DNA from: Pseudomonas sp. AN-1
Lineage (GTDB): Bacteria > Pseudomonadota > Gammaproteobacteria > Pseudomonadales > Pseudomonadaceae
NCBI RefSeq assembly: GCF_034057115.1
Contig: NZ_CP139195.1
Coordinates: 4,464,001-4,528,000, forward strand
Reading direction: 5' to 3'
Length of the DNA stretch: 64,000 nt
Below are positions 1-10,655 of this stretch, piece by piece. Made by a program: the position numbers and the translations under genes. Each line of letters starts with the position of its first letter. Position 1 is the first letter of the stretch. The notes beneath the pieces are model-generated. The model saw only the letters and a list, made by a program, of their open reading frames with translations, was not told where the DNA came from and searched no databases.

Positions 1-2
1 TC

Positions 3-1298
3 GGCGTCATCGGCTTCTACCTGTACGCCTCGCTGGAGCGCGAGATCGCCTGGCGCGACGACCAGGCGCTGCTCGGCCGCCTGGAGCGCATGCGCGGGCT
101 GCTCGACGACAGCGCCAGCATCGATGCGCTGCGCCAGCGTCCGCAGCTGTACGGCAACATGCTCGGCAACCGCGACAGCCTGCTGTGGCTGCTCGACGCC
201 GAGGGTCGCGCGCTGATCGAGGTCAACCCGGCGCAACTGGCGCTGCCGCGCCTGCCGGCGACGGCGCAGGTGCGCCTGGCCGACAGCGCCGACGGCAGCG
301 CGCGACTGGCCTGGCTGCAGGTGGCCGGCGAGGACGGCGCGCTGACCCTGGTCGCCGGCAAGCTGCTCGCCGAGCGTGGGCAGATGCTCGCCGCCTACCG
401 CCTCAAGCTGTGGCTGGCGCTGGCGGTCGGCGCGCTGCTGGCCTTCCTGCTCGGCTGGGCGGTCAGCCAGCGCGCCCTGGGTCCGCTGCGCCGGCTGGCG
501 GCGCGCGCCGAGGGCATCGACGTGCAGCACCTGCACCTGCGCCTGGCCGGCGGCGAGCAGGTCAGCGAGCTGCGCGGCCTGAGCGTCGCCCTCGACCGCA
601 TGCTCGCCCGCCTGGAGGACGGCTTCGCCCAGCTGTCGCGCTTTTCCGAGGACCTAGCCCACGAGATGCGCACGCCGCTGGGCAACCTGATGGGCCAGAC
701 CCAGCAGACCCTGCGCCAGCCGCGCACGGCGGAGGAGTATGAGAACCTGCTGGCCTCCTGCCTGGAGGAATACGAGCGGCTGGCGCGGATGATCGACAGC
801 ATGCTGTTCCTCGCCCGCACCGAGCAGCCGCAGGCCTCGGTCAGTCGCGAGGCGGTCGACCTGCACGGGCTGGCCGAGCAGCTCTGCGAGTACTTCGAGG
901 GCATGGCCGAGGAGCGCGAGCTGCGCCTGCTCAACCGCGCGCAGGGCAGCCTGCAGGCCGATCCCCAGCTGCTGCGCCGGGCGCTGGCCAACCTGCTGGC
1001 CAACGCCCTGCGCCACGCCACGCCGGGCACGGCGGTGAGCATCGACAGCCGGCGCACGGCGACGGCGCTGGAGATCGCCGTACACAACGCGGGCGAGCCG
1101 ATCGGCGCCGAACACCTGCCGCGGCTGTTCGAGCGCTTCTACCGCTGCGACCCTTCGCGCGCCCAGCCGGGCGACACCGGCGGCCTCGGCCTGGCCATCG
1201 TGCGCTCGATCATGCAGCTGCACGGCGGCAGCGTGCGGGTGAGCAGCGATGCCGACGGTACCTGCTTCGTCCTGGTGTTCCCTTCGACCGGCGCCTGA
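3..1298 (+). CDS. Sensor histidine kinase, heavy-metal (CusS/CopS) type, 5'-truncated by window
   Basis: The reading frame is open from base 3, so the true start lies upstream of the window. What is visible is the end of a periplasmic sensor domain, one membrane segment ([19 protein letters not shown], near 405-465), a HAMP linker, and a HisKA dimerisation helix whose phospho-acceptor His lies in the FSEDLAHEMRTPLG motif (codon 660-662). The HATPase domain follows, with N box (LLANALRHA), F box (LFERFYR) and G2 box (GGLGLAIVRS). The LAHEMRTPLGNL wording and the short HAMP are typical of the copper/silver/cobalt-zinc-cadmium sensor kinases. It would phosphorylate an OmpR-type regulator, normally encoded just upstream and so outside this window. 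Family assignment is good, but the metal specificity is not determinable here. Confidence 0.85.
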   Translation, partial: GVIGFYLYASLEREIAWRDDQALLGRLERMRGLLDDSASIDALRQRPQLYGNMLGNRDSLLWLLDAEGRALIEVNPAQLALPRLPATAQVRLADSADGSARLAWLQVAGEDGALTLVAGKLLAERGQMLAAYRLKLWLALAVGALLAFLLGWAVSQRALGPLRRLAARAEGIDVQHLHLRLAGGEQVSELRGLSVALDRMLARLEDGFAQLSRFSEDLAHEMRTPLGNLMGQTQQTLRQPRTAEEYENLLASCLEEYERLARMIDSMLFLARTEQPQASVSREAVDLHGLAEQLCEYFEGMAEERELRLLNRAQGSLQADPQLLRRALANLLANALRHATPGTAVSIDSRRTATALEIAVHNAGEPIGAEHLPRLFERFYRCDPSRAQPGDTGGLGLAIVRSIMQLHGGSVRVSSDADGTCFVLVFPSTGA

Positions 1299-1343
1299 GT
1301 TCGGAGCCCGTGCAGCCTGCGCGGAGGCACGGGGGGCGGGCGG

Positions 1344-2567
1344 TCAGTCCCGCTTCGCCATGCAGGCGGCAGCGGTGAGCAGCACGTCGGTGGAGGAGTT
1401 CAGCGCGGTCTCGGTGGAGTCCTGGACGATGCTGATGATGAAGCCGATGGCCACCACCTGCATGGCGATCTCGCTGGGGATGCCGAACAGGCTGGTGGCC
1501 AGCGGGATCAGCAGCAGCGAGCCGCCGGCCACGCCGGAGACGCCGGCGGCGCTGATCGAGGCGATCACGCAGAGCAGCAGGGCGGTGGGGATGTCCACGG
1601 CGATGCCCAGGGTGTGCACCGCGGCCAGGGTCAGCACGCTGATGGTGATGGCCGCGCCGGCCATGTTGATGGTGGCGCCCAGCGGGATCGATACCGAGTA
1701 GGTGTCCTCGTGCAGGCCCAGGCGCTCGCACAGCTGCAGGTTGACCGGGATGTTGGCCGCCGAGCTGCGGGTGAAGAAGGCGGTGATGCCGCTCTCGCGC
1801 AGGCAGGTCAGCACCAGCGGGTAGGGGTTGCGGCGGATCTTCCAGTACACGATCAGCGGGTTGACCACCAGGGCGACCAGCAGCATGCAGCCGACCAGCA
1901 CCGCCAGCAGGCGGGCGTAGCCGAGCAGCGCGTCGAGGCCGGCCTCGGCCAGCGCCGCGGCGACCAGGCCGAAGGCGCCCAGCGGGGCGAAGCGGATCAC
2001 CACGCGGACGATCTCCGACACGCCGTGGGACAGGTCGTGCAGCACGGTACGGGTGGTGTCGCTGCCGTGGCGCAGCGCGATGCCCAGGCCGATGGCCCAG
2101 GCCAGGATGCCGATGAAGTTGGCGTCGAGCAGGGCGCGCACCGGGTTGGTGAGCAGGCTGCCCAGCAGCGCGGCCAGCACCTCGCCGATGCCGCCGGGAG
2201 CGCTGGCCTCGGCGCCCGTGCCGTTCAGCACCAGGGTCGAGGGGAACAGGAAGCTGGCGCTCACGCCGACCAGGGCTGCGGCCAGGGTGCTGATCAGGTA
2301 GAGGACCAGCACCGGGCGGATGTGGGTCTGCTGGCCGCGCTTGTGGCTGGCGATGGCCGAGGTCACCAGCAGGAACACCAGTGGCGGCGCCACGGCCTTG
2401 AGCGCCGCGACGAACAGGTTGCCGACGAAACCGACGGACTGGCCTGCCTGCGGGGAGATCAGCGCGAGCAGGATGCCGGCGATCAGGCCGATGACGATTT
2501 GGGTGACCAGGCTGGTGCGGGCGAGCCGCTGCAGTAGCGGGCGTGGGGAGGTGGTGGCATTGCTCAT
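1344..2567 (-). CDS. sstT: Serine/threonine:Na+ symporter SstT
   Basis: This is an inner-membrane dicarboxylate/amino-acid:cation (DAACS) family symporter that takes up serine and threonine with sodium. The protein is about 407 aa, close to the usual SstT length, and has many hydrophobic segments. The re-entrant/substrate signatures are visible as [19 protein letters not shown] and [21 protein letters not shown] chose the ATG at 2567 (MSNATTS...) over the GTG nine codons upstream, because homologues begin near here and the upstream residues look like leader. It converges with the sensor kinase gene and is separated by about 235 bases from the next leftward gene, so it is probably monocistronic. 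Confidence 0.9.
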   Translation of the reverse strand: MSNATTSPRPLLQRLARTSLVTQIVIGLIAGILLALISPQAGQSVGFVGNLFVAALKAVAPPLVFLLVTSAIASHKRGQQTHIRPVLVLYLISTLAAALVGVSASFLFPSTLVLNGTGAEASAPGGIGEVLAALLGSLLTNPVRALLDANFIGILAWAIGLGIALRHGSDTTRTVLHDLSHGVSEIVRVVIRFAPLGAFGLVAAALAEAGLDALLGYARLLAVLVGCMLLVALVVNPLIVYWKIRRNPYPLVLTCLRESGITAFFTRSSAANIPVNLQLCERLGLHEDTYSVSIPLGATINMAGAAITISVLTLAAVHTLGIAVDIPTALLLCVIASISAAGVSGVAGGSLLLIPLATSLFGIPSEIAMQVVAIGFIISIVQDSTETALNSSTDVLLTAAACMAKRD

Positions 2568-2803
2568 GGACTGTCTCGCGGTGGTTCCGGACACCGCTGC
2601 GCTGCAGTCTTCGACGGCGGCGCAGCGCCGTCCGTATGCTGCAGGGCACGGGGCGGGGCCTCGTGCGAGAGGGGGGCGATTGTACGGCGCGCGAGGGGCG
2701 TGGCAAAGTGCCGGCCGGCAGGGACAGTCCCGCCCGGCGCGAGGCCGGGCGCTGGCAAGCAGGACAAGGGTAGGGGCGCGGCGCGGACCGCACGCGAGGG
2801 CGG

Positions 2804-2989
2804 TTACAGATCGAAGTCGTAGTCGGCGAGCCGCTTCTTCAGGCGGCGCTCTTCCAGCAGGTTGTCGATCACGCGGCGCTTGGCCAGGTTGCTCTTGCTG
2901 GTCGGTGCATCCTTGGCGTCGGTGTCATCCGCTTCGGCGTCGACGACGAAGTCTTCATCCAGGTCGAGGTCGGGTTTGGCTTGGGCCAT
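2804..2989 (-). CDS. Small acidic/basic protein, PA3496 family
   Basis: A 61-aa protein with a strongly acidic first half ([17 protein letters not shown]) and a basic second half ([18 protein letters not shown]). It ends DYDFDL. The length, charge split and position next to nth match the small Pseudomonas family typified by PA3496, which I recall as a putative envelope-integrity protein. There is no signal peptide or membrane segment. It lies downstream of an A+T-rich 108-base gap that separates it from nth, so it may have its own promoter. The function is unknown. Confidence 0.75.
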   Translation of the reverse strand: MAQAKPDLDLDEDFVVDAEADDTDAKDAPTSKSNLAKRRVIDNLLEERRLKKRLADYDFDL

Positions 2990-3097
2990 GACTGCTACTC
3001 CAGAGATCAGAGGACCGTTTTGCGCACCTTATAGCGGCAAAATTCTGGAGGGTAAAAAAGAATTTATTTATCGCCTGAGAAGGAATCCTATATCGGA

Positions 3098-3736
3098 TCA
3101 ATCATCGGAAGTCTTGTGCCTGTACTCGCACAGATCCTCGATCCGGCAGCTGCCGCACTGCGGCTTGCGCGCCTTGCACACGTAGCGGCCGTGCAGGATC
3201 AGCCAGTGGTGGGCGTCGAGCAGGTATTCCTTCGGCACGAACTTGACCAGCTTCTTCTCCACCTCCAGCACGGTCTTGCCGGGGGCGATGCCGGTGCGGT
3301 TGCTGACCCGGAAGATGTGGGTGTCGACCGCCATGGCCGGCTGGCGGAAGGCGGTGTTGAGCACCACGTTGGCGGTCTTGCGGCCGACCCCGGGCAGCGC
3401 CTCCAGCTCCTCGCGGGTGCTCGGCACCACGCTGTCGTGGCGCTCGATGAGCAGGCGGCAGGCCTCGATGACGTTCTTCGCCTTGCTGCGGTACAGGCCG
3501 ATGGTCTTGATGTACTGCTCGAGGCCCTCGACGCCGAGAGCGTGGATCGCCTCCGGGGTGTTGGCCACCGGGAACAGCCTGGCGGTGGCCTTGTTGACGC
3601 CGACGTCGGTGGCCTGGGCGGAGAGGATCACCGCCACCAGCAGCTCGAAGACGCTCTGGTATTCCAGCTCGGTGGTCGGCTCGGGATTGTCCTCTTTCAG
3701 GCGACGGAAGATCTCCGCGCGCTTGGCCGCATTCAT
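3098..3736 (-). CDS. nth: Endonuclease III (DNA glycosylase/AP lyase)
   Basis: A 212-aa base-excision-repair enzyme that removes oxidised pyrimidines and cleaves the abasic site. The helix-hairpin-helix [13 protein letters not shown] carries the catalytic Lys, and the catalytic Asp is in VDTHIFR. The C-terminal [4Fe-4S] motif C-x6-C-x2-C-x5-C ([17 protein letters not shown]) is complete. The length matches E. coli Nth (211 aa). The start ATG at 3736 overlaps the rnfE stop codon (ATGA), so nth is the last gene of the rnf operon and probably translationally coupled to rnfE. The same order occurs in E. coli and Pseudomonas. Confidence 0.97.
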   Translation of the reverse strand: MNAAKRAEIFRRLKEDNPEPTTELEYQSVFELLVAVILSAQATDVGVNKATARLFPVANTPEAIHALGVEGLEQYIKTIGLYRSKAKNVIEACRLLIERHDSVVPSTREELEALPGVGRKTANVVLNTAFRQPAMAVDTHIFRVSNRTGIAPGKTVLEVEKKLVKFVPKEYLLDAHHWLILHGRYVCKARKPQCGSCRIEDLCEYRHKTSDD

Positions 3737-4449
3737 TCCACCACTCCGGTGACGCGCACGCGGCGGCTCGGTGCGGGCTCGGGAGCCGGCTGGCTGGCCC
3801 TGGCGCGTTCTTCGGCGCGCTCGTCGAGGATGTTCTTGCCGGCGATCAGCAGGCCCAGCACCAGGAAGGCGCCGGGCGGCAGGATGGCCAGCAGGAAGCC
3901 CTTGTAGTCGCTGCCGAACAGGTTGAGTTCCCAGCTGGCGGCGATCGGGCCGAACAGCAGCTCCATGTTGGCGAACAGCGTGCCGGTGCCGAGCAGCTCG
4001 CGGATGGCGCCGAGCGCCAGCAGCACCAGGCCGAAGCCGGTGCCCATCATCAGGCCGTCGAAGGCCGAGCGGGCGACGCCGTTCTTCGCCGCGAAACCGT
4101 CGGCACGGCCGAGGATCACGCAGTTGGTGGTGATCAGCGGGATGAAGATGCCGAGGATCTGGTACAGCTCGTAGGTGAACGCCTGCATCAACAGCTCGAT
4201 GCAGGTGGTCAGCGCGGCGATGATCATCACGAAGGCCGGCAGGCGCACGGCGGTCTGGGTCACGCTGCGGATGCTCGACACCGCGGCGTTGGAGCAGGCC
4301 AGCACCAGCGCGGTGGCCAGGCCGAGGCCGAGGGCGTTGACCGTCGAGTTGCTGGTGCCGAGCAGCGGGCACAGGCCGAGCAGCTGGACCAGGCCGGGGT
4401 TGTTCTTCCACAGGCCGTTGACGGCGATTTCGCGGTAGCTCTGGCTCAT
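3733..4449 (-). CDS. rnfE: Rnf electron transport complex subunit E
   Basis: A 238-aa integral membrane subunit of the ion-translocating Rnf complex. It forms the membrane core with RnfA and probably contributes to the iron-sulfur/electron path. It has several hydrophobic helices and shares the family signatures [20 protein letters not shown] near the N-terminus and [15 protein letters not shown] centrally, the latter also present in RnfA. The C-terminal tail is basic and soluble. Its ATG at 4449 overlaps the end of rnfG by four bases, and its stop overlaps the nth start. Homologous to RsxE/NqrD. Confidence 0.95.
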   Translation of the reverse strand: MSQSYREIAVNGLWKNNPGLVQLLGLCPLLGTSNSTVNALGLGLATALVLACSNAAVSSIRSVTQTAVRLPAFVMIIAALTTCIELLMQAFTYELYQILGIFIPLITTNCVILGRADGFAAKNGVARSAFDGLMMGTGFGLVLLALGAIRELLGTGTLFANMELLFGPIAASWELNLFGSDYKGFLLAILPPGAFLVLGLLIAGKNILDERAEERARASQPAPEPAPSRRVRVTGVVE

Positions 4450-5105
4450 TGCGCGCGCTCCTGTTCGGGCGTCGGTTGGGCGGCGGCCTGGGCGAACAGC
4501 TCGGCCTTGTGCCCGTCGAAATACTGCAGGGCGTGGTGTACCGCCTTGACCACCGCACGCGGGGTGATGGTGGCGCCGGCGAACTGGTCGAACACGCCCT
4601 GGTCCTTCTTCACGCCCCAACCGGCCTCGCCCGGGTCGGCCAGCGACTTGCCGTTGAAGGCCAGCACCCAGGGGCTCTTGGCCAGCTCGATCTTGTCGCC
4701 CAGGCCCGGGGTTTCCTTGTGGGCGAGCACGCGCACGCCGGCCAGGCGGCCGTCGGCGTGGATGCCGACCAGCAGGCGGATGCTGCCGCTGTAGCCGTCC
4801 GGAGCCACGGCCTGGAGGATGACGGCACTGGGCTGGCCGCCCTTGAGCGCCAGGTAGGCCGGCAACGGCCTGTCGCTGCCGAGCAGCGGGTCGACGAGGT
4901 CCAGGCGGTTGTCCAGCAGGTGGTTGTCGTAGCTGCCCTGCGGCAGGATCTCGGCCAGCGCACGCACCTGCGCCTCGCGTTCGGCAGCGGCGATGCGCGA
5001 GGCGGTGCCCTGCTGGGTGACGGCTACCACGCCGACGGTGGCGACGGCGAACAGGCCGAGGATCAGGGCGTTGCGCAGCATCGAGCGCGGCATTTCCGGC
5101 AGCAT
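4446..5105 (-). CDS. rnfG: Rnf electron transport complex subunit G
   Basis: A 219-aa subunit with one N-terminal membrane anchor ([17 protein letters not shown]) and a periplasmic FMN-binding domain. The covalent FMN site is the Thr in [11 protein letters not shown] near residue 175. The ATG at 5105 is preceded by GGGAG about nine bases upstream, inside the end of rnfD. An ATG four codons later is an alternative start. It sits between rnfD (4-base gap) and rnfE (4-base overlap). The family is well established and related to NqrC. Confidence 0.94.
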   Translation of the reverse strand: MLPEMPRSMLRNALILGLFAVATVGVVAVTQQGTASRIAAAEREAQVRALAEILPQGSYDNHLLDNRLDLVDPLLGSDRPLPAYLALKGGQPSAVILQAVAPDGYSGSIRLLVGIHADGRLAGVRVLAHKETPGLGDKIELAKSPWVLAFNGKSLADPGEAGWGVKKDQGVFDQFAGATITPRAVVKAVHHALQYFDGHKAELFAQAAAQPTPEQERAQ

Positions 5106-5109
5106 GGCC

Positions 5110-6165
5110 TCAGTCTCCCAGCTTGAAGCCGCGTTCCGGCTTGCGGTGGCCGTAGGTGCGCGGACGGGTGTAGTAGTCGATGGTCGGCGCGGCCAGGTTC
5201 ATCAGCAGCACGGCGAAGGCCACGCCGTCCGGGTAGCCGCCCCAGGTGCGGATCACGTAGGCGAGGATGCCGACGCCGGCACCGAAGATCACCCGGCCGA
5301 GCAGGCTGGTGGCGCCGGACACCGGGTCGGTGACGATGAAGAACGCGCCGAGCATGGTGGCGCCGGTGAGCAGGTGGAACAGCGGCGAGCCGTTGGAGTC
5401 GGAGCCCGAGCCGTTCCAGAACAGCAGGCTCATCAGGCCGAGGGCGGCGAGCATGCCGACCGGCGCGTGCCAGGTGAACACCCGCTTGTACAGCAGGAAC
5501 AGGCCGCCGGCGAGGAAGGCCAGGTTGACCGCCTCGGCGCCGTAGCCGCCGAGGCTGCCGAACGCCGGGTTGCTCTGCCACAGCTCGGCGATGGTCAGGC
5601 TCTTGTTGACCTTGAGCGCGTCCAGCGCAGTGGCCTGGGTCCAGGCGTCCGGCAGGCCGGCGGTCAGGCCGAGGATGCGCTGCAGGCCCTCGACCAGGCC
5701 GAGGGTCGGGCTGACCGCCTCGAAGCCGCGCGGCGCCGGCCAGCTGGTCATCTCCACCGGGAAGGAGATCAGCGCCACCACGTAGCCGAGCATCGCCGGG
5801 TTGAATGGATTCTGGCCGAGGCCGCCGAACAGCTGCTTGCCGAACACGATGGCGAAGGCGGTGGCCACCAGGGTCAGCCACCAGGGCGAGTAGGGCGGCA
5901 GGGCCAGGGCCAGCAGCACGGCGGTGAGCACCGCGCTGTAGTCGCGCAGGAAGAAGGCCACCGGGCGCCGGCGCAGGCGCAGCACCGCGGCTTCGCAGCC
6001 GAGGGCGACGGCGCTGGCCCAGAGGAGGTTGATCAGCGTGCCGAAGCCGTACAGCCAGGTCAGCACCAGGATGCCGGGCACGGTGGCCAGCAGCACCAGC
6101 TGCATGACCTTCTGGGTACGGTTGTGGCCCGTGGCGTGGGGCGAGGTGATGCGGGGCAGGGCCAT
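5110..6165 (-). CDS. rnfD: Rnf electron transport complex subunit D
   Basis: A 351-aa polytopic membrane subunit homologous to NqrB and RsxD. It carries covalently bound flavin and takes part in coupling electron flow to ion movement. The motif [19 protein letters not shown], near residue 245-265, contains the flavinylation Thr. [15 protein letters not shown] is the other strong family signature. Length is typical. Unlike the other junctions in this operon, about 190 bases containing a palindromic repeat separate it from rnfC. Confidence 0.95.
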   Translation of the reverse strand: MALPRITSPHATGHNRTQKVMQLVLLATVPGILVLTWLYGFGTLINLLWASAVALGCEAAVLRLRRRPVAFFLRDYSAVLTAVLLALALPPYSPWWLTLVATAFAIVFGKQLFGGLGQNPFNPAMLGYVVALISFPVEMTSWPAPRGFEAVSPTLGLVEGLQRILGLTAGLPDAWTQATALDALKVNKSLTIAELWQSNPAFGSLGGYGAEAVNLAFLAGGLFLLYKRVFTWHAPVGMLAALGLMSLLFWNGSGSDSNGSPLFHLLTGATMLGAFFIVTDPVSGATSLLGRVIFGAGVGILAYVIRTWGGYPDGVAFAVLLMNLAAPTIDYYTRPRTYGHRKPERGFKLGD

Positions 6166-6241
6166 GGGTGCTCCGTTGTGGGCTTGCCTGGGGAGGTTGC
6201 CCTCCGCCTGCCGGTGGTGACCGGCGATGATCTTGGGGTTC

Positions 6242-6356
6242 GTAGGGTGGGGCAGGCCGAAGGCCGTAACCCACCACCCGGCTGCAAGGCCGGCCAGCGT
6301 GTGCCGGCTGTCGCCGGCATTGGTGGGTTACGCCGCAGGCGGCTAACCCACCCTAC
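6242..6356. repeat. Palindromic GTAGGGTGG-type intergenic repeat inside the rnf operon
   Basis: The segment starts GTAGGGTGGGGCAGGC and ends GGCTAACCCACCCTAC, so the two ends are inverted copies. Internal arms CGTAACCCACC (about 6269) and GGTGGGTTACG (about 6331) are also complementary. Such imperfect palindromes are common intergenic elements in Pseudomonas. Here it sits between rnfC and rnfD, where the transcript could fold into a large hairpin and affect mRNA processing or relative subunit dosage. Confidence 0.75.
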
Positions 6357-6358
6357 GG

Positions 6359-8851
6359 TCATGTGCTCTGCTGCTCCGCCAGCCTGCCTTCGGCCTCGGC
6401 CAGTCGCGCGCGAGCAGCCTCCAGCGCGGCCGGGTCGGCGTTCTCGTCGCGCTCCAGCTTGCGCAGGTCGGCGCGGGCGAAGGCGACCTCGGTCTTCAGG
6501 GCGCGGGTGGCCTCGTCGACCGGGCGCTTGTCGGTGCGCACCAGCTCCGGCGCCGGCTTGTTCGAGGCGTCCTCGGCGGCGTGCAGGGCCTGCTCGGCGC
6601 CTGCCAGCGCCTCGCGCAGCCGGGCCAGTTCGCTCTCGTCGGCGCCGGCCTTCTCGGCCTTCTTCAGCTCGGCGCGCTTCATCGCCAGCTCGACCTTGGC
6701 CTTCTTCAGCGGGTCGATCTCGGCCTTGGCCGGCTCGGCAGCTGCTGCGGGCGCCGGTGCGGCGGCCTGCTGTTCCAGCGCGGCCAGGGTCTTCTCCGCT
6801 GCCGCCTGCTGCTCGCGCAGTCTGGCCAGCTCGGCCTGCTGTTCGGCGTCCGGGGCCTCGAGCTTCTCCAGCTTGCGGATCTGCGCCTTGAGCATGGCGG
6901 CCTCGATCTTGGCCTTCTTCAAGGCCTCGTCGCCGGCCGGCTTGGCGGCGGCGGGAGCGGGCGCGGCGCTTTCGGCGGCGGCCAGCGCTTGGTCGGCGGC
7001 GGCGAGCTGCTCGCGCAGCTTCGCCAGTTCGGCCTGCTGGGCCTCGTCAGGGGCCTCGAGCTTCTCCAGCTTGCGGATCTGCGCCTTGAGCATGGCGGCT
7101 TCGATCTTGGCCTTCTTCAGCGCTTCGTCGCCGGCCGGCTTGGCGGCGGCGGGCGCGGCCGGAGCGGAGGCCTGGGCTGCGGCGAGGGCCTTCTGCGCGG
7201 CTTCCAGCGCGGCGCGCAGCTCGGCGACCTGGGCGTGCAGTTCGGGTGTATCGTGCTGGGCCAGCTGCTTCTCGGCCTTCTTCAGCGCCACCTGGGCCAT
7301 GCTGGCCTCGATCTTCAGGCGCTTGAGTTCCTCGCTCGCCGCGCTGGCGGCCGGTGCGGCAGCTTCCTCGGGCTTGGCGGCGGTTTCGGCCTGGGCGGCC
7401 TTGGCGCGTGCGGCTTTCTCGGCGCGCGCCTTGCGCTCCTCTTCCTTGCGCTCTTCCTCGCGGCGCAGGCGCTCCTGGCGCAGCTCGAAGCGCTGCTTGG
7501 AATGCTCGGCCTTCTGCTGCTTCTGCTCCAGTTCGCGGATTTCCGCCTTGGCCGCCCGGTAGTACTGCACCAGCGGGATGCTCGACGGGCAGACGTAGGC
7601 GCAGGCGCCGCACTCGATGCAGTCGAACAGGTTGTGCGCCTTGAGCTGCTCGTGCTCGCTGCCGAGGGCGAAGAAGTGCAGCTGCTGCGGCAGCAGGCTG
7701 GCGGGGCAGGCCAGGGCGCACTCGCCGCAGCGGATGCACGGCATGGCCGGCGGCGGCGGCGGCAGTTCCTTGCTCGTCGGCGCCAGCAGGCAGTTGGTGG
7801 TCTTGACCAGCGGCACGTCGAGCGCCGGCAGGGTGAAGCCCATCATCGGTCCACCCATGATCAGGCGGTCCATCTTGTTCGCGTCGAGGCCGGCGAAGGC
7901 CAGCAGCTCGCCGACCGGAGTGCCGATCAGCGCCTCGACGTTCATCGGCCGGGCCAGGGCCTCGCCGGTGAGGGTGACGATCCGCGCGATCAGCGGCCGG
8001 CCGAGCACCACGGCGTCGTGCACCGCCACCGCGGTGCCGACGTTCTGGCAGAGCATGCCGATGTCCGCCGGCAGGCCGCCGGCCGGCACTTCGCGGCCGG
8101 TGAGGATCTGGATCAGCTGCCGCTCGCCCCCCGACGGGTACTTGGTGGGGAACACGCGCAGCTGGTAGCTGCGCTCGCCGAGGGCGGCGCGCACCGCAGC
8201 GATGGCCTCGGGCTTGTTGTCCTCGATGCCGATCAGCACCTCGTCCGGCTGGATCAGTTGGGCCAGGATGTCGATGCCCAGCACCAGTTCGGCGGCCTTC
8301 TCGCGCATCAGCACATCGTCGGCGGTGATGTACGGCTCGCACTCGGTGCCGTTGATCACCAGGGTGTGGATCTTCTGCTGCGGCCGCGCGGTGAGCTTGA
8401 CCGCGGTGGGGAAGCCGGCGCCGCCCAGGCCGTTGATGCCGGCGTCGCGGATCCTCTCCAGCAGCTCCTCGGGCGCCAGGGCGCGGAAGTCGGCGCAGGG
8501 AGCCAGCTCGCACCATTGGTCCAGACCGTCGGCCTCGATGACGATGGCCGGTGCCAGCATGCCGGAGGCGTGCGGGTAGGGCTGCGGGCCGATGAAGGTC
8601 ACGGTGCCGGAGGTCGGCGCATGCACCGGGACGCTGACGAAGCCGGTGGCCTCGGCGATCTTCTGGCCCTTGCGCACCCGCTCGCCGACCGCCACGCACG
8701 GCTCGGCCGGCGCGCCGATGTGCTGGCTGAGCGGCAGGGTCAGCTGCCTGGGCAGCGGCGCCGGCTGGATCGGCGTGCGGTTGGACAGTTCCTTGCGCTC
8801 CGGCGGATGGATGCCGCCGGGGATGTCCCAGATCTTCGCGCGTACGTTCAT
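6359..8851 (-). CDS. rnfC: Rnf electron transport complex subunit C, with long repetitive C-terminal tail
   Basis: An 830-aa peripheral subunit that oxidises NADH or exchanges electrons with ferredoxin. The N-terminal 440 residues are the canonical RnfC: a biotinyl-like HAPTSGTV region, flavin/NAD-binding domain ([24 protein letters not shown]), SLBB region, and two [4Fe-4S] motifs [17 protein letters not shown] and [18 protein letters not shown]. The remaining about 390 residues form an Ala/Lys/Glu-rich predicted coiled coil. It includes two nearly identical in-frame copies of [20 protein letters not shown]... spaced 198 bp (66 codons) apart. The ATG at 8851 overlaps the rnfB stop. Long RnfC tails are known in gammaproteobacteria, and their length varies through such repeats. 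Confidence 0.95.
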   Translation of the reverse strand: MNVRAKIWDIPGGIHPPERKELSNRTPIQPAPLPRQLTLPLSQHIGAPAEPCVAVGERVRKGQKIAEATGFVSVPVHAPTSGTVTFIGPQPYPHASGMLAPAIVIEADGLDQWCELAPCADFRALAPEELLERIRDAGINGLGGAGFPTAVKLTARPQQKIHTLVINGTECEPYITADDVLMREKAAELVLGIDILAQLIQPDEVLIGIEDNKPEAIAAVRAALGERSYQLRVFPTKYPSGGERQLIQILTGREVPAGGLPADIGMLCQNVGTAVAVHDAVVLGRPLIARIVTLTGEALARPMNVEALIGTPVGELLAFAGLDANKMDRLIMGGPMMGFTLPALDVPLVKTTNCLLAPTSKELPPPPPAMPCIRCGECALACPASLLPQQLHFFALGSEHEQLKAHNLFDCIECGACAYVCPSSIPLVQYYRAAKAEIRELEQKQQKAEHSKQRFELRQERLRREEERKEEERKARAEKAARAKAAQAETAAKPEEAAAPAASAASEELKRLKIEASMAQVALKKAEKQLAQHDTPELHAQVAELRAALEAAQKALAAAQASAPAAPAAAKPAGDEALKKAKIEAAMLKAQIRKLEKLEAPDEAQQAELAKLREQLAAADQALAAAESAAPAPAAAKPAGDEALKKAKIEAAMLKAQIRKLEKLEAPDAEQQAELARLREQQAAAEKTLAALEQQAAAPAPAAAAEPAKAEIDPLKKAKVELAMKRAELKKAEKAGADESELARLREALAGAEQALHAAEDASNKPAPELVRTDKRPVDEATRALKTEVAFARADLRKLERDENADPAALEAARARLAEAEGRLAEQQST

Positions 8852-9423
8852 GCGGCCTGCTCCCGGTCGCTGGCGATCAATTGGCCGGGCGGGAGCGGGC
8901 GCTCCCACTTCCAGTTCTGCACGCTGCCGCCCACCTCGAGCATGTCGATGCAGTCCACCGGGCAGGGCTCCACGCACAGGTCGCAGCCGGTGCACTCGTC
9001 CTTGATCACCGTGTGCATCTGCCGCGCCGCGCCGACGATGGCGTCGACCGGGCAGGCCTGCAGGCACTTGGTGCAGCCGATGCACTCGGCCTCGCGGATG
9101 AAGGCGACCATGCGCGGCTTCTCGCCGCCGGCAGCGTCGAGCGGTTCGGCCTCGACGTCGAGCAGGTCGGCCAGCGCCTGCACGGTGGTCTGCCCGCCGG
9201 GCGGGCACTTGTTGATCTTGTCGCCGCCGGCGATGGCCTCTGCGTAGGGCTTGCAGCCCGGGTAGCCGCACTGGCCGCACTGGGTCTGCGGCAGCAGGGC
9301 GTTGATCTGCTCGACGATGGGGTCGCCCTCGACGCGGAAACGCACCGCGGCATAGCCGAGGATGGCGCCGGCGATCAGGCAGATCGCGGCCAGGGCAACG
9401 ACGGCAATGAGGACCAGACTCAT
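8848..9423 (-). CDS. rnfB: Rnf electron transport complex subunit B (ferredoxin-like)
   Basis: A 191-aa subunit that relays electrons between soluble ferredoxin and the membrane core. The N-terminal membrane helix ([19 protein letters not shown]) is followed by the [16 protein letters not shown]...NKCPPGG iron-sulfur domain. Two classical ferredoxin motifs come next, [15 protein letters not shown] and [15 protein letters not shown]. Start ATG at 9423 overlaps the rnfA stop (ATGA), and its own stop overlaps the rnfC start. Length and motif order match RsxB. Confidence 0.97.
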   Translation of the reverse strand: MSLVLIAVVALAAICLIAGAILGYAAVRFRVEGDPIVEQINALLPQTQCGQCGYPGCKPYAEAIAGGDKINKCPPGGQTTVQALADLLDVEAEPLDAAGGEKPRMVAFIREAECIGCTKCLQACPVDAIVGAARQMHTVIKDECTGCDLCVEPCPVDCIDMLEVGGSVQNWKWERPLPPGQLIASDREQAA

Positions 9424-10004
9424 AGCTTGATCAATCCGGTGAAGCCCATGAACGCCAGCGACATCAGGCCGGCGGTGACCAGGCCGATGGCCGCGCCGCG
9501 GAACGGCTTGGGCACGTCGGCGATGGCGATGCGTTCGCGCATGGCGGCGAACAGCACCAGCACCAGGGAGAAGCCCAGGCCGGCGGCGAAGCCGTTGGCG
9601 GTGGCGGTGAAGAAGGTGAACTCGGCCTTGTTGGCGTTGAGCAGGGCCACACCGAGCACGATGCAGTTGGTGGTGATCAGCGGCAGGAAGATGCCGAGCA
9701 CGCGGTACAGCACGGGACTGGTCTTGTTCACCACCATCTCGGTGAACTGCACCACCACGGCGATCACGAGGATGAAGGTGATGGTCTTGAGGAACTCGAG
9801 ATCCAGCGGCTTGAGCACGTACTGCTGCACCAGGTAGCAGCACATGGCGGCCAGGGTCAGCACGAAGGTGGTGGCCAGCGCCAGGCCGATGGCGGTTTCG
9901 ATCTTCTTCGAAACCCCCATGAACGGGCAGAGGCCAAGGAACTGCACCAACACGAAGTTGTTGACCAGAATGGCGCTGACCAGGATGAGGGCGAATTCGG
10001 TCAT
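9420..10004 (-). CDS. rnfA: Rnf electron transport complex subunit A
   Basis: A 194-aa polytopic membrane protein and the first gene of the operon. [34 protein letters not shown] and [17 protein letters not shown] are the RnfA/NqrE signatures, with the conserved Cys residues that may carry the membrane [2Fe-2S] centre. I chose the ATG at 10004 rather than the upstream codon at 10043, because the extra 13 residues ([13 protein letters not shown]) are not family-like. The operon promoter should lie in the 225-base gap to its right. Confidence 0.95.
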   Translation of the reverse strand: MTEFALILVSAILVNNFVLVQFLGLCPFMGVSKKIETAIGLALATTFVLTLAAMCCYLVQQYVLKPLDLEFLKTITFILVIAVVVQFTEMVVNKTSPVLYRVLGIFLPLITTNCIVLGVALLNANKAEFTFFTATANGFAAGLGFSLVLVLFAAMRERIAIADVPKPFRGAAIGLVTAGLMSLAFMGFTGLIKL

Positions 10005-10229
10005 GGGCAGGGAGACTCGCGCCGGTGGATAAAGGGGGCGCATATTATCGTGAACCCGTTCATAGCGTACAAGCGGAGCGGGCTGGGCGTTTTTAAGCTC
10101 TTTTTGGAATAAATACTGCGTGTCCGGCTATTTGCGTGGCTTGCAGCCGGCTCGGAGCGCGGTGCGTCCCATTGTCGCGAGCGCCCTTGTCGCAGGCGCG
10201 GGCCAGAGGCGCCGGCGCCTGCGGGGGTG

Positions 10230-10628
10230 TCAGTAAACCATGCAGGCGGCGTTGAGCAGGCCGGCGCACAGGGCGCTGCCGCCGAGGAACAGGCCGTGGG
10301 CCAGGCAGTTGCCGGTGATGCCCTGGCGCAGCTCGGGGAGCAGCCGGGCGACCGCCAGGTAGACCAGCGCCTGCACCAGCATGGCGATGCAGCCCCACAC
10401 CAGCATGTCGAGCAGGCTGGTGCTGTGGGCGATGCTGCTGGCCAGCGGCAGGGCGAAGCCGAGCAGCGCGCCGATCAGGGCCAGGGCGGCGGCGAGGTTG
10501 CCGGCACGGATCAGTTCCAGTTCGGCGTAGGGCGTCAGGCGGATGTACAGGCTGGCGAACAGGCCGAACAGGGCCAGCGCAGTGGCGAAGTAGGCGAGGA
10601 AGCTGGGCAGGGTTTGCAGCAGGTCCAC
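10230..10628 (-). CDS. DUF350 (YjfL-type) inner-membrane protein
   Basis: A 132-aa protein made almost entirely of four hydrophobic segments: LAYFATALALFGLFASLYI, LAAALALIGALLGFALPL, LVWGCIAMLVQALVYLAVA and GLFLGGSALCAGLLNAACM. The loop LRQGITGNCLAHGLFLGG is typical of the DUF350 family. It follows the glutathionylspermidine-synthase-like gene by 27 bases on the same strand, so it is probably cotranscribed. DUF350 proteins recur beside YjfC/YgiC ATP-grasp and YgiB/YjfM genes. Function is unknown. Confidence 0.85.
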   Translation of the reverse strand: MDLLQTLPSFLAYFATALALFGLFASLYIRLTPYAELELIRAGNLAAALALIGALLGFALPLASSIAHSTSLLDMLVWGCIAMLVQALVYLAVARLLPELRQGITGNCLAHGLFLGGSALCAGLLNAACMVY

Positions 10629-10655
10629 GACGGGATCTCCTTGGATTCGGTGGGC

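Noticed and set aside
6363-9247. Very long plus-strand frames opposite rnfC and rnfB
   Set aside because: High-GC shadow frames with biased, low-complexity composition. The minus strand holds the clear rnf genes.
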